Origin: Crotophaga sulcirostris
Taxonomy: Eukaryota; Chordata; Aves; Cuculiformes; Crotophagidae
Reading direction: 5' to 3'
Assembly: GCA_013397455.1 (NCBI GenBank)
Contig: VYZB01000016.1
Location: 186,001 to 250,000 of the forward strand
Length of the DNA stretch: 64,000 bases
Both the position numbers and the translations under genes were made by a program. Shown one piece after another: positions 1 to 11,556 of this stretch (position 1 is its first letter; each line of letters begins with the position of its first letter). A model generated the notes under the pieces. It ran no database searches. It was not told the origin of the DNA and saw nothing but the letters and a program-made list of their open reading frames with translations.

Positions 1-904
1 GACATGGGGTTTGGGTTCTGGGTGTTCGTTTGGTTTTTTTATAAAGGAGAAGAAAAAGGCTGTTTATATAAAAGAACACACTTATAATTTCCTATGATTG
101 TGTGGCAAATGTTTAATAAGACCCAAACCCTATTTTGTAATATATTCTTTATGTAATATATTCTATCAGGAATGACTGAGAATCACTGTTTATGTTGTTC
201 ATCAGAAAGGTCTTAAAGAGACCTTTGGTTCAAAAACCAACCAGTAACCATGCTAGCAAAAATCCTACTGACTCTTCTCAAGCCATTTACATATTTTTTA
301 TGTAAAAAATAATTTCTGAGAGACACATTCATTAAAAATATGCAGCATTAACACCACATCAAGTATGATTTTTAAACTTGCTGGAAATGAATAGTCAAGT
401 ATGGATGCAGGCTCTTCTGCCAGCTTACCTTTTTGTGCTGGCAGAACACTCTTGAGTTGAAGGAGAAGACCTGAAGAAGCAGTACATGGTTAGCATGTGT
501 TTTAGTTCATTCAGAGCTGACTAGAATACTGTTACAGAAGCTTATGTTACTTCAGTTCATTGTCTTTTCACCCAGTTGGAATTTACACAAATGAAAATAA
601 AACATTAAAAAATTGGTTTAGGTATTTCAGCTACTGAGCTAACCTTTCAGCAACTTTGATCAGTGGGTGGAAAGACCTGGGAGTTGCTTGCTCTGAGGAA
701 TCTTTTTTTATTATACATTTAGTGTAGATGCTAACTCCCGTCCTACAGCTGATTGAAATTGTGCCAGTCAGGAAGCCAGGGTTCACCGTCAGGCTTTGAA
801 GGTCACCTTTGGCAATATGTGATGTTTCAGGTTCAACAGATACGGAGTCCAAACAGAATTTGCTGCGTTTTATGTGGTGTCTATGGAACTGGTAATGCCT
901 TCAT

Positions 905-1140
905 GCCGCTCTGAAGGATCTGGAGCATCTCTCATACAGGCAGATGCTGAGGGAGCTAGGTCTGTTTGTCCTTAATAAGACAAGGACTGGGGGCATCTTA
1001 CAAGTGTGTATAAATCCCGGACTGCAGGAAGTAAAGAAGAGGAGCCAGACTGTTCTCAGTGGTGCTGAAGGAAAGGGCAAAAAGCAATGAGCACTAACTG
1101 AAATACAGAAAAATCTATTTAGACATACTGTGATGTGCCC
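905..1140 (+). repeat. CR1 LINE fragment (near 3' end, diverged)
   Basis: The plus strand reads like the CR1 segment past the reverse transcriptase: a 'gagcatctctcatacagg' block, then 'gctgagggagctaggtctgt', an AAGA-rich block, 'gccagactgttctcagtggt' and 'gagcactaactgaaatacag'. The order matches CR1 but many positions have changed and the final tail is missing, so this is an old, truncated copy. Edges are approximate. Confidence 0.75.
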
Positions 1141-2416
1141 AGAATAGCTTCTTGGCACTGTTCTGGCCCTCTCTGCTGTCTTGTCTTGGGGATTTAGAAT
1201 ACTTTTGCTTGTGTTACCCAAGTCATCCTTAGCAGTCCAGAAATAAAAAGTCAGCTTTCTGTTTGCTTCTCTTTTAGAGTAATAAGAGATGCCAGCATGT
1301 AACTCATTGTTCATATGACAGATTAACTAAAGCTACCCTGGGCCTTTCACCAAGTTGAAAATGGATGTTTTGGAAATGTTGAATATTTGAAAAAAATAAT
1401 AAATAATTTTTGAAGATAGTTTCAACATATATCAGACTGGGGAAGCTTGAAACTTTGCTTGGAGTATCACCTATGTAGTTAACATAGTAGAAGTCTATGA
1501 GTCCTTTTCCTGATAACTTATAAAATTCATGTGTTTAAAATTCTACATCCTGAATGACAGTGCGTACTGCAGGCTCTTAATTCATGAGTGATAGATGCCA
1601 GACAACCTGTGCTAAAGAAGTTGTTAGCCTTCTCGTACTGATGTATGTTATTAAATACCTGTAATCTTCCATAATTTGATATGATAAATCACAACCTTCC
1701 AGCATGAAAATGCATCCTTACAGAGTTCTCATTCACTCAGTGCTCAAGCACTCATACACTGAGTCAACAGGAAATAGGGATGTTTTTAAAATTCATATTT
1801 TAACTTCTTTTTTTTCTGCCATTTTGTGACTTTAACAATATCACCGAAGTGCAGCAATAACAGCTTTTATACCTGTCTATAAAAATCTCAGTAATGAAAT
1901 GTCTGGGGAGCTTGGCATTTTCTAAATAACATTATTAAGAGCTTTAATTTGGAATTGATAGCATGATGTTACTGGGTTGTCCATGATATTCGAGAAACTA
2001 AAAGCACAGAAAGTCTGATATAAGTGTTTCAAAAATGAAATAACCTTGAGTCATTCAGATGTCACAGACTAAATCAAGGGCTGCCCTTTTTTTTGATGTA
2101 CTGGGCTAATTATTTCTAGTAATGTAAATGTCAGTGCAATGAACACTTATTTGCTGTGGCATAACAAATAAATGACATAGGAAATCTGAGCATATGAAGA
2201 AATGAATCATGTCCTCAACTTTATTATATTGCTTGAAGTCAAGGGTTTAGAAAACAATTGTATTTTTTAAAATGTTTTAAAAGTACTGAAAAATAAAAAT
2301 AAAATTAAAAAGCAGTAATTGTATCTGAATGTATTCTGTTTCTTTCTTTGTTTTGAAAGATTCTGAGCTTTAGAGCCTTTACTACCTTCTCTTGATAGCG
2401 AATAGTAGTTCACTGC

Positions 2417-2830
2417 GTTTTACTGAACAACCTTTGCTTCATCTTCAGTGTCTTTCAACCTAATGAGGATATTTGGTTCTACAGCAGTCATTTGTTTCAA
2501 GCATGTGGGAGAGTGGTGCTGTAGGATGAGGTCCCCTAGATGTCCCTCTGACTCTCTCGTCTCTCTGGTTCTTCCTGGACGTCTCTTGTACATTCCTGAA
2601 GTGCCGCTCGAACAGGCAGCATTTTTGGCAGGCAGTGGCTGACCAGAAGTGATGCAAGACCAACTGGAACCATCCATGAGTGGCATCAAGAGGTGGCTAA
2701 CCCAGTGGGCAGGGAAGAAGCTGTCCACCCCCCAAAGCCTGTCACCATATCTACTGCAAGCACTGCTCCTCTCACAGATTCTGGGGAAGGACCCCTAGAA
2801 GCATGTAGCCTGGAGGTTCCAGACTATTAG
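2417..2830. other. Unidentified GC-richer intronic segment
   Basis: This stretch is clearly richer in C and G than its surroundings and is open in several frames (minus 2420-2728, 102 codons; plus 2448-2642; minus 2460-2663). None of the conceptual proteins shows a known motif, and there is no clear CR1 similarity. It may be a decayed repeat or an old retrocopy. Confidence 0.3.
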
Positions 2831-5800
2831 CTGATATTTTCAGTTGTGTGATACCTCCTTTTGGTATCTTTAGAAAAGCTCACGGTAGGACCGAATTACT
2901 GGTTGTGATACTTGGATTTTATGGCAGTGGGAACTTCACAGGCACATAAGGACTGTATTGTACTAATTTGCTCTGCATGATGCTTACACCCAGATCTCAG
3001 TGATATTTGCCAGTTCAGATGTAAACCTCTTTTTGTTTTTTTTAGTTACTGAAGAGATACAGGAAAGGAAAATCATGTGGACAATGTTCAGAGTTTAAGA
3101 GTAGAGACATGTTTGGATTTTATACCTTTGCTATAGATCAGACTGCCTTATATTGCGCACATCCTTAGGGGAAATAAATATTTTCATTTTCATCCCCTTA
3201 CTTCCTTAGTTAGTCACTGCAACAGAATCAATATTCCTGGTGTGTGGAAGTGGGAGAGCACTTGATTTTTAATGCTGCAGTGCTAATATTTCACTTTGAT
3301 AATCTTGTGCTAAAATTTAGCATGAACTGAAAAAGGGGAAATACTTCAAAATCAGTAGTTTTGATGATGATGTTGATGTTCCACCTCTTGGGGAAGAAGC
3401 TTCATGAGAATGCCTGTCTTCCTATGCCTGTAACCACACCACAACAGAAGTTTATGAAGTACATGCCTTCTGATATTGCAGTGGGTTTATAATAAACATA
3501 TGGTGGTGTATCTAGTGATACCACCTCTTTAAAAGGTGGTCCTTACCTTGATTCTGATAAAGGAATGAAGTTAATTTATTCCATGGGTTCTGATTTTTTG
3601 TTTAGTTTGGTCAGAGCTGTAGGTCAGAGTGTTAGAGTCAGAGAGTTGGAGTCCTGCGATTTATTTCTGTTAGGAGGATGCAAAAAAATAGTAAATTATC
3701 TGGTTTACACAATGCTGTTTACAAACGCTATACAGAATCTTTTATTTCCAGAACAAAGAGGAGTCAAACAATGGTTGTTTTTATGCTTCTCTTGAAACAT
3801 CCCTTATGATGTCTAGTCTTGTTACTTCTTTACTGCTTTTTTTTCCTATGTGCATCTTTTCCTGAGCAGGATCAAGTGCCTATGTTCTAGCTAAGATTAT
3901 TTCCTAAAATTCATTAAACAATTGGAAATGGTTATGCTGATCAGCATCTGATTTTTTTTAATGCAGTATTTGATTGTATATTGGTTTTTAGTAAAATAAC
4001 CCTAGAGCTAGTGAGCAAATCTTCAGGCTCCAAGTGAATCTGTAATTATATCTTCTCTTTTTTTTTTTTTAGAGAGGTGCATTTCCATTGGTATATCATC
4101 TTCCTTTGCCTCTAATTGTCTGCTTCCACAGAGTGAAATTAAAAATAAATGAGTTATTCAATAAAGGCACTTGTTTCTGAGTTTGGGCTTTCAAATGTCA
4201 CAGCAGAGAAGTTTTTTCCCCCCTCTGAGAGATCTAATAGTCTGTGAGCGAGTTTTTTGATAATTGTTCTATTTTTTTTGGCTTATAATATTCTCCGTAA
4301 TTGAACCAGATGTTGAGTCTTCTCTAGAGGAGGAAAATCTTCTGAGTCTGTGTAGTGGTGTATCGGTTTTACATCCCAAAAGGGTTGAGGTTAATGTGAA
4401 AATGAAATAGTAAGGCAGATGCTGTGTGTAACGTTGCTGTAGGTGGGTAATCCCTTTTGGACTGAAACACAAAAAAATGTGTGACTCACAGTTGCATACT
4501 ACATGTAACAAATGGTTGAATGATAAATTGTTGTAGGATTTTTTTGACGGCCAGTCAAAATCCAGCTCTTCATATGCAGAGGGGTATTTGCTATTGTAGT
4601 AGTGCTGCAATGTTAAAAATAGCTCTTCAGTTCAAGAGGCTAAGGGCTGTAGAGGCAGACTGTGCTCTTCGTGGGTGACGTACAGAAATGTTTAGGATGG
4701 GAGAACCCCGAGTATTTTTCAGCTAATAACTGTGCTCGTATCTCATTCCTATATATTGATGTATCACCAAAGAATACATACAAGCATTGCTTCTATGTTA
4801 GGGTAAGGTATCAGGTGGAACGGGGGCGCCTGGGCCGCCTTCTTTCTCGTACCTTGGTTTCCACTGGAAGGAAGCCCTACTGCATATGCTGGAAGGAACC
4901 AAGATGTTTTCTAGGCATGCTTCCCATTTCTTAGCCCCTTATGTATACCAAGGAGTATTGTTACCCTTGCAGTTACAGACACATGTCAAACTAAGACTTC
5001 ACACCAATCTTGCAGTGTTGCTGCTGTTTTAATATAGGAGAGCCTAGAATGCAAATAACAAACAAGTATTCTCCAGAATACTTTGTCTCCCATGATCAAT
5101 GGCTCAGTAATTTTCTTAGCCACAGATTAATAATACTTGATGAATTTTTCTTTTACAGGCTGCAACCCAAGTTGGCTTGATTATTTGTTTGAATGTCGAA
5201 AGCTAGTTTTAAGCTGAAGTCATAAGATATTTTATAGCATGAATTTAATAATTTTAAGTCTGGCTGCTCATATGTTACCTCTAAAATGAAAAATTCCTTT
5301 TGTTGCCTCATTTAGCATTGCTATGTATGCTATGTGGTTAATTTTATTTCAGTTTAGCCCATCAGCTTATGTTTAAATATATGTTCAGCAAAAATCAGAA
5401 TCAGGATTCATTAGCACATTCTATGTTGTGAAACGGCTTCATATTCACCTACTCGGACCTTGTCTTTCTGAGATTGACCTTAGAGGTTGGGATGTGGTTT
5501 CTGGGCTATGCCGTGCCTACTTAGAAGCAGCAACACTGTCTTGGTTATTATCTAGCTGTTGCAGCAGGTAGTCATAGCCTGTGTGTAGCAAAACCAGAGT
5601 CTGCTCTACTTTGATACAAAATAGTGTAAATTATCAATGTTTTCAAAAAGATGAAGAGCTGAGAAAAAGAAGTAGTGAGTACGTAGGGAGAAGGCACAGC
5701 TAGACTAAGACTACTAAATTATTTCTCCTTTTTTTTTTCCTTTTCCTTCTTTTCTTACTTGCCAAAGAGATACTTTAGAAATGGGGGCTCTTCCAGTCTA

Positions 5801-8403
5801 GTTTTAAAATATTCCAGAAACTGTGTTTTAAGGTCTTCCAAATGCAATTTGTTTACCCTTAGCCATAAATGAAATGGAGGAATCATTTTTCTCAAGTTCT
5901 TTTGTATCTTGTTAAGCACTATAGCAACATCAAAAAAGGGGAAAAAAACCCCAATCCTTCAGTTGCTTACAAGGGAGGTATCTACTTGAGGGACTGAAGG
6001 CAGTTCTAATTTCTTCAGAGTTGTAGAATTTTCACTGCAAAACTTACACTTTCCACAGAGTTTCACTGTGATACTCTACATCTCTTCCTATGCCCTGTTG
6101 TATGCTCACTGTAGAAGTAAAACTCTAGTGTGTACACAGGGTTAATGAAGTCCCTGGTCCCTCTAAGGGCCACAATGTATGTTCCCTATTGAGATTATGC
6201 TGTCTGAATACCACTCTCAGGAAGCCACTTGTGAGGACATTGTATTTAATTCTCCCCTGCACTGAAAGGATGATCACCATGGTATTGATTTGTCTTAACA
6301 GTATGTATTTTATGGGAGAGAGTTAGGGGATTTATTTAAAAAAAAATAAATCAAAAAAAGACCTCAGTCCTTAAACAGAGACTTATGTTGGCACCAACAT
6401 TATTATTTTTTGGTTTGCTCATTATTATGTTTCCTCTTAGGGCAGTATAACCCTCCCAAAATATGACCCACAGCAAGACTTCAGTTAGCTTTTTGTGTAT
6501 TGCATGACACTTGGATTTATATTTATCCTTTTGCTAGATTAATTTTAGTGAATGTATTTATTTAATCATATTACACTTGCAAGAGGGCCTCCTGGTATAT
6601 TGGATTTGTAAATGTTATCAGGTAAAGTAACTACAAGTAATTAATATTTTTTAAGAATATTGGCATCAAAATGCAAATAGGCAACAGGAAACCTGCTGTA
6701 TACTCTACTACTCTACTTTCTTTCAGTGGACTGCAAACTTGCCATTTGAGTCACTATTTTTAGGGAAAGAGGCCAGCACAGGAATAGCAGGTCACAAAAC
6801 CAAATTTTATCCTGCTTTTGATAGTTTTGATAGTTTTCAATTTTTGGGACCAAGTAGTTCACACCAGCTGTACCCATAGTGACAAGGAACAGAAGATTAA
6901 TCTAAGCCAATCTGTCTGGGTCTGACTTTTAAAAGCCAGTTAGTGATTCACGCTGGATTATTTTAGGAATTTGGGCTCAAGCATCATGGTTAACACTATT
7001 GTAGCCTGTGTTCTCCTTTCTGTTTCTGACTTTCATAAACAAGCTAATTAATATTACTTCTAGAACGTTAGCATTATTTGAACTCAAGAATTGTTGAAAT
7101 TAATGAATTAATTTCAAGGACATTACATGTTAGATATTCTGATAAAATTAAATAGTTCTGTCAGGATATCTTAAGTTCTTTTTCAGTTCTTCCAGTTGTG
7201 AACCTCTGATTGTATTATATTAAAACACGACAACAGAGTATTTCCTTGGAATACATCTGCAGAAGTTGTAGTAGAAGAATAAACATATGCTGGATTGCAT
7301 TTTGGTGATATGTAAAATAAGTTACCTTTAATATCAAAACTAAAAAGAGTACGTTACGCTAGCTGAATGAGATGAGTTTTTCTCAGTAACTCAGGGATTT
7401 ATTGGAGAACATTTTGCTCACAACACCTTGCTCTGAATATCTAACATTCATGGAAATATCAGCTGACCTGAAGCAGAGGTTTTTCACATGAAGATTTGTC
7501 AGCTGGGATTTCTAGCATCCTTTCTCAAAGGCGACCAGCCATGTCTTACAACTCTGAAAGCCTTTAACTCCCAGTATTAAGGATGGCTTAGCTACCAGAT
7601 CCACGTAATGTATCCTGGCAAACATTTGTCCTAAAAAGAGAGACCCTAATGGAAAATACTGGTACAACTTCACTTGGAGCTATTGAGTGTCATCCAGTTT
7701 TGTGCTGCCAGTAGTGTGAAATAAGTAAGAGAAGATGTATGAGTCCAATATGTATTGATGTTACACGCTTCATACATGAAGTTCAGAACCATTGCTTTTA
7801 CATATGCCCACATTTTTTTAAAGCTTTCACATTTCCTAGTAGATTGCTGATCAAATGGTGCTTCCCTGAAACTGCTTTTCAAGTGTGTTTTCACATACCC
7901 TTTGATAACGACATTTGAAACATGCATTATACACGTGCCCTTCATTCTGGACAGCTTAATAGTTCAAACCTAGAATTAAGAACTATAATTTTCATGTTAC
8001 TCCTAAGAAACATTAAATCCCTTCCTCACTTTCTTCAGTGCAGATATAGTAGACAATCATCTTTGCTTATCAAAATTTTCTCCACTTCTTCTCCACATTT
8101 TTTTGTAAAGTAAGCATTTAGAAGAAAAGGCTAACTTTATTTGAACCCTTCTGCAGCTTTGTACTACTTCCTATGGATTTAAATTTTGTGTAGGTCTAAT
8201 GTCCTTCTAATGGTACTTTTCCATTTTATATTTTATAAAATACCAGAAGTTGTCAGACAGAATGAGAAAAAAAGAAAATCAGCAGTTCTTAATTTAACCT
8301 GAGAATTTGGAGTCTCAAAAGGGGAAGTCAGCTTACCAACTGCGTGTTACATGGAGTTTTTTTGGTGGGTTTTTTTGGTTTTGGGTTGGACTTTTTTTGA
8401 GGA

Positions 8404-8421
8404 GTGGTGGTGGTGGTGGTG
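8404..8421. repeat. (GTG)6 microsatellite
   Basis: Six tandem GTG units following a T/G-rich tract, about 600 bp before the first GALNTL6 exon of the window. Confidence 0.9.
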
Positions 8422-9017
8422 ATAAGTTTTCTTTTTTGCCTTTGTGTCTTACCATGAAGAAAGATCTACAGGATTTGAAAGTACTTTAAGAGTTTCTTTG
8501 CTCGATGCATCTGATGCAGTGAGCCTGATCTTATATGAATAAAAATAACTCATCATTAACTATTAAAAAAAAAGAAAACCAAACCCTCAGAATTAAAGGA
8601 GAACATTGGAAGGTGCTGAGTAACTATAATACCCGGTTTTGCACAAGAGATAGTTTAGGAGAAAAAAAAAAAAGTACTTCATGAGTTAAAGGGGAAGGCA
8701 TTTTTAAAATCTGTTTGGTTTTAGTGGTCCTTTTTCTTCCATGAGCTTCTTGCCAAGCAGTCAGAGCAAGATACTGCTGGAAAGAGAAATGTTAAGCATG
8801 AGTTGTTTGACATTGGCTAATTGTTTGTCAAGAACTAAATTCATGTTTTTGTCACACCATTTAGAAAGGAAGTTTAATTTGCCACAGTAAAGTTTCAATA
8901 TTTTTGTTGGATAAACTGATTGTTTATTTGCGTGTGCCATATCAAAAGTGTTCTTCTGCAATAATGCAAAACATTTATGTATGCATATATATATTTGTTT
9001 GTTTACTGTTTTCACAG

Positions 9018-9126
9018 ACACTTCCATTGGGTCTTGGAGATGGACAGCTCTTTACCTGGACTGATGGCTTGAAAAGAAAGGACTGGCATGATTATGAAAG
9101 CATTCAGAAAGATGCTATGCGTTCAG
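9018..9126 (+). CDS. GALNTL6: GALNTL6 internal coding exon (lumenal stem region)
   Basis: Internal exon of a type II Golgi polypeptide N-acetylgalactosaminyltransferase, the enzyme family that starts mucin-type O-glycosylation by moving GalNAc from UDP-GalNAc to Ser/Thr. The 109 bp begin in phase 0 at ACA (Thr) right after a pyrimidine-rich tract ending ttttcacag, and end after TCA-G before the donor gtatac, leaving one base of a split codon. The reading starts [12 protein letters not shown] and ends [10 protein letters not shown], with [14 protein letters not shown] between; the KDWHD block is typical of the GALNT10/GALNTL6 branch. The [10 protein letters not shown] start and the WTDGL stretch favour GALNTL6 over GALNT10. 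It encodes the stem between the membrane anchor (not in this window) and the catalytic domain. An open frame continues upstream from 8904, but that part is intron. The family is certain from the joined protein; the exact paralogue is inferred by recall, not by alignment. Confidence 0.9.
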
Positions 9127-11531
9127 GTATACATAAGTTCAGAGCAAATTTAAGTGGTTTATTCATTCTTTCTCCATATGTTTGTTTCTTCTTTTACATC
9201 AGCTAAAAAGCATTCCTAACAGCCATTTTTTTATTTGCAGCATGTCACAAGGACATAATGTTCTGAACTGAGAGGTCAGACCAAGCACAAATACCTTATC
9301 TCTGAAAATAGTCAAGTGAAAATAAAAATATTGTGTTTCATGCTAATAGCTGTATAATGATTGTACAAAGAAATGGGAAAAAACATTATTAACACGTTAT
9401 TTTTTAGGTGGAAATAATTTGTTACACTGTGATCCAATATAAGCGAAAGTGTTGGTTTCCAAAGGGATATATGTTACAACTGAAGCTGAGTTGATTTAAA
9501 ACCTGAGTCCACTACCTGTAATTGTCAAGAACATACAAGGTTACGTTAGAAACAAACTTTGACCTTTCTACCAATGTCAAGCTGCAATCCTTTAGTCTTG
9601 CTGAAGGTACTTCATTTTATACTGGCAGTCTAAAATTATTTGAAAAAGAGAGATCATTGTTTTTGCAGATACACTGAAGGACACTTTGTTACAGTGAGTA
9701 ATGTAATTTCAATGTACCTTCGTGTGCTGTATGTCGTATATGCAAAGAGAGGTTTGTGTTCTTCTTTCTGTCATCAGAGCATGTTCAGATTTGAATCTTT
9801 CTTTTGTATTATAATTTACAGCTATTCAGTGTAAGATGAATTAAATTAAAAGGAAGGAAGGGAAACAGCAGTTGAATTGCACCTTAATCAGTGCCTGAAA
9901 GTCATTCTTTTACAAAGGCAAATCTACTATTATAAATGAAATTATGCTGTCCTGATCCCATTGTCAGAAGACACCCAACACCTCCTCCAAAATACCTTTA
10001 TAACTGAATCCACTTGACAGATTTGTGAGACTTGCTAAGTACTTACTGGTTCAGACCCCTGCAAAATTAAAGTATTTCATTAGTAGGCTAACGTTATAAA
10101 TGCTTTTCCTTTCTCTTTTGAATCTTTTTGATAAAGAACTAAAAAAAAAAATCCTTCCCTCCCACATGTGCTTAGGAGGAAAAAAGATGGGGAGGGGGAT
10201 TAAGTTATTCCAGGTGTCTTAGAAGTTGTCAGGTCAATGTTAATTGTGTTCCAAATTGCTAAGTGTAAAATGACAAATATCTAAGTGAGAATGTACAAAA
10301 TAGAAACAGCATGTTTGTAGAAACATGCACGTATGTAGGGAATATCACATTATCTGGTTATAATGGCCCTTTCTGAGGGGTGTGCACTGATACTTCGGCA
10401 ATATACTTTTGATTCCTAAATATGTAATGTGGATTCCATATGTTTTGGCAAATAAACAGTAATACTTATGATTATCTGATACATATGCTATAGCATTACC
10501 AATGTAAGGCAAGCTGTTGTATGGAGTCAACTAAGAAATTAACAAAGCATTTTGTGTAGCTTTGTTCTACTCCTTACATTATAGCTGTAGGGAATGCTCT
10601 AGTATGTGAATATTTTCTCCAGTAAACTTCTCTTCTTGGTAATAATAACACTACTTAAAATATTCTGACTTATTTTTATTTTTATTGGCTTCATTGTGAT
10701 AGTGATTGCTGACTTTGACCACTTAAGAAATCTTTTTATTGATTTCTATCTATCATTATTATTCATTAGATTAAATTAACTTTTAATGATTTTTTTCTTT
10801 GAAAATCTCATTATAGTAATGCAAATGCAAAACTAGAGTCTCTCAGTCCACTCTTTTCAACATATATAATTTCTGTCCCTAATAACAAATATAGCTGAAA
10901 TCAACTTTTAGTTAAAAATCAATCTCAAGGCATGAAAACAACACCAATGCAAGGGCTTCTTGGGACATTTCAGAAAAGGCAGTCAGTGCTCATTACACAG
11001 AAAAGAAGAAAGGAATGAAAACTTCTTCAAATTCAGTTTAGATGTTTATCTGTAAACATTTTATTTCCAAAGCACTGAGAACATGAATTTCAGAAACCTA
11101 ATTGTGGAGAGGTGTTAGTTGCTCCATGGCTAGTTCTTCTGTTTCAGGGCCAAGTAATTTGATCCCATTTTATTTCACCAAATTAAAACCCATGTTGATG
11201 AATTTGAGTGGTCTTCCCTCATTAGAAATCATTCAATTATTTTAAATCTAAAGATAAAAGCCATTTTGCAAGTCATGCCGAGAAATGACACTATTTCCAT
11301 TTATTTCCAGTGTTATAGCTCATTTTTTTGGCTCTAAAATTACAAACGATCTTGCATATAAGTACTGAAGTGAGCTCATGATACTTTTGGTTTTGTGGGG
11401 TGTTGTTGGACCACCTGAGGTTCAAAAATGTATGTTTATAGTGTTTCTAGCATTAACTCCAATTCTGTTAGCATGTTGATGGTACTTGAGAAGGCCTGAA
11501 GTGAATAATGGAGTGGCAAAGCTTTACATGT

Positions 11532-11556
11532 ATAAGATCCTGATATAGGATCTTAT
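11532..11556. repeat. Perfect 10-bp inverted repeat
   Basis: 'ataagatcct', spacer 'gatat', then 'aggatcttat': a perfect hairpin of 10 base pairs with a 5-base loop. No poly-T follows, and no gene or repeat end is recognised at either side. Function unknown. Confidence 0.85.

Larger units (their letters stand above)
1..9017 (+). other. GALNTL6: Intron of GALNTL6, 3' part (upstream end outside window)
   Basis: AT-rich non-coding DNA running to the acceptor at 9016-9017. The only repeat I can name is a CR1 piece at 905-1140. Two GC-richer spots stand out: about 2417-2830, of unknown origin, and about 4812-4855, a small CpG cluster. Short ORFs here show no recognisable domain. No exon encoding a membrane anchor was seen, so the start of the gene lies further upstream. 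Confidence 0.75.

Noticed and set aside
1736..1765. Inverted words actcagtg / cactgagt
   Set aside because: Only 8 bases with a long spacer in a region of repeated 'cactca' words; expected by chance.
8904..9206. 100-codon plus-strand ORF starting at 8904
   Set aside because: Only 9018-9126 matches the GALNT family; the frame before the acceptor and after the donor is intron read-through.
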